Source: an uncultured Robiginitomaculum sp.
GTDB taxonomy: Bacteria; Pseudomonadota; Alphaproteobacteria; Caulobacterales; Maricaulaceae
Length of the DNA stretch: 5,670 bases
Assembly: GCA_938003555.1 (NCBI GenBank)
Contig: CALKXN010000181.1
Span: forward strand, 1-5,670
Reading direction: 5' to 3'
The notes below the pieces were generated by a model that did no database searches, was not told the DNA's origin, and worked only from the letters and a program-made list of their open reading frames with translations. Numbering within the stretch: position 1 is the stretch's first letter; every line of letters starts with the position of its first letter. The position numbers and the translations under genes are program-made. Of the stretch, positions 4,840 through 5,670 are shown in pieces.

Positions 4840-5670
4840 ATGTCTGCTGCCCTATCTTTAAAGCCCAGCTATTATGAAGCTTTACGCCGCTTAACCCTAG
4901 AGATGGCGGGCGTGTCACTGGGTAAAGATCATCACTTTGTTGTCGAGACGCGGCTCTCTGCGCTTTCGCGCCGAGAAGGTTTTGATAGCCTATCCGATAT
5001 GATCGACGAATTATTCTCACGTGGACAAACCCGCCTTGCGGTCAATGTCGTCAGTGCCTTGCTTGAGCGTGAACGCCGCTTTTTTGATGATCCAAGCAGC
5101 TATAATGCCATTACAGATTATATTTTACCGCGATTGATCGCAGGTTATGGCGGGTCGCCTTTACGTTTTTTGGTCTTTGGATGCGGCTCGGGTCAGGACG
5201 CCTATTCGCTGGCCATGACGATTGATAAGTTGCAAGAACAAATGCCTGATCTTGAAACGGAAATTGTCGCGGCGGATTACCCCAGCTGGGCTTTGGACCG
5301 CACCGCAGCAGGCCGTTATACGCATTTTGAAGTCCAGCGCGGATTACCTATTCGAGATTTGGTCAAATATTTCACCCGTTCAGGCGAAGACTGGGTCATA
5401 AATGATGATCTGCGTCGCCGCGTCGCCGTCAAAGAGTTTCACCTTCTGTCCGATACAGAAGAGCTTGGCCGGTACCACCTCATTCTATTTCGTAATGCGC
5501 TGGGACAGTATAGCGCGGGCGCGCAAGTCCGCCTGCTCCGAAATCTTGCGCCCATTACGATGCCCCATGGCTATTTAATGCTAGGCCGCGATGATGAATT
5601 AAGGGATTTGAATTTTGGATATGACCCCATAGACACCTATCAAGGCCTTTTGAAAAAACATGACGACCCC
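4840..5670 (+). CDS. cheR: CheR-family methyltransferase, divergent (3' end missing)
   Basis: There are 277 codons without a stop before the window ends; CheR proteins are usually about 265-290 residues, so little is missing. The CheR layout is clear: a helical N-terminal domain (about 1-85), then a SAM-binding domain with LRFLVFGCGSGQDAYSLAM (108-126), D146 in the acidic strand, GRYTHFEVQRGLP and LVKYF (158-178), LFRNAL (216-221) and GYLMLG (244-249). CheR transfers methyl groups from SAM to receptor glutamates. Several usually conserved residues differ: CSTGxE is CGSGQD, the 'FFR' before the SAM domain is F81-F82-D83, and 'RNVLIYF' is RNALGQY. Activity is therefore uncertain. The ATG lies 3 bases after the receiver stop, and GGGG (4824-4827) 12 bases upstream is a weak ribosome site. 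No chemoreceptor gene is in the window. Confidence 0.85.
   Translation, partial: MSAALSLKPSYYEALRRLTLEMAGVSLGKDHHFVVETRLSALSRREGFDSLSDMIDELFSRGQTRLAVNVVSALLERERRFFDDPSSYNAITDYILPRLIAGYGGSPLRFLVFGCGSGQDAYSLAMTIDKLQEQMPDLETEIVAADYPSWALDRTAAGRYTHFEVQRGLPIRDLVKYFTRSGEDWVINDDLRRRVAVKEFHLLSDTEELGRYHLILFRNALGQYSAGAQVRLLRNLAPITMPHGYLMLGRDDELRDLNFGYDPIDTYQGLLKKHDDP

Overview
This window looks like chromosomal DNA of an alphaproteobacterium with a CtrA-type cell-cycle circuit, most likely from the Caulobacterales/Hyphomonadales/Maricaulales side. The placement is inference. It rests on a clear ChpT phosphotransferase, a typical alphaproteobacterial stand-alone GluQ-RS and HNH protein, CheY and CheR relatives beside chpT, and few GANTC (CcrM-type) sites: 8 by hand count against about 22 expected by chance. 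No RNA gene, CRISPR array, insertion sequence or phage gene was seen.

Left part (1-1703). The 5' end of a lipoprotein cyclophilin (peptidyl-prolyl isomerase) gene runs off the left edge on the minus strand. A divergent promoter region (about 199-268) separates it from a 50-residue zinc-ribbon protein on the plus strand, whose leader holds a run of eight G. Converging on that gene is a minus-strand group read in the order HNH endonuclease-like protein, DUF4112 membrane protein, 53-residue small membrane protein. The last gene may also have its own promoter and a nearly leaderless mRNA. The two small genes (303-455 and 469-630) were found by reading the sequence.

Middle (1704-2753). A 94-base divergent gap, with one GANTC site and no convincing promoter on either strand, leads into gluQ, the tRNA(Asp) Q34 glutamylating enzyme. 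Its zinc-binding motif is eroded.

Right part (2754-5670). Four signalling genes lie on the plus strand. First is chpT, the phosphotransferase that carries phosphate from CckA to CtrA and CpdR in Caulobacter. Next, after a 113-base gap with a perfect -35 hexamer, a GANTC site and an operator-like dyad, comes a 316-residue protein that I read as a degenerate CheA relative with lost ATP-binding boxes. It overlaps by 4 bases a canonical CheY-like receiver, which is followed after 3 bases by a CheR-family methyltransferase that runs off the right edge. The CheA-like and CheR-like proteins both have altered catalytic motifs while the receiver is intact. The group therefore looks like a chemotaxis-derived module repurposed beside the CtrA phosphorelay, and it is the most interesting part of the window.
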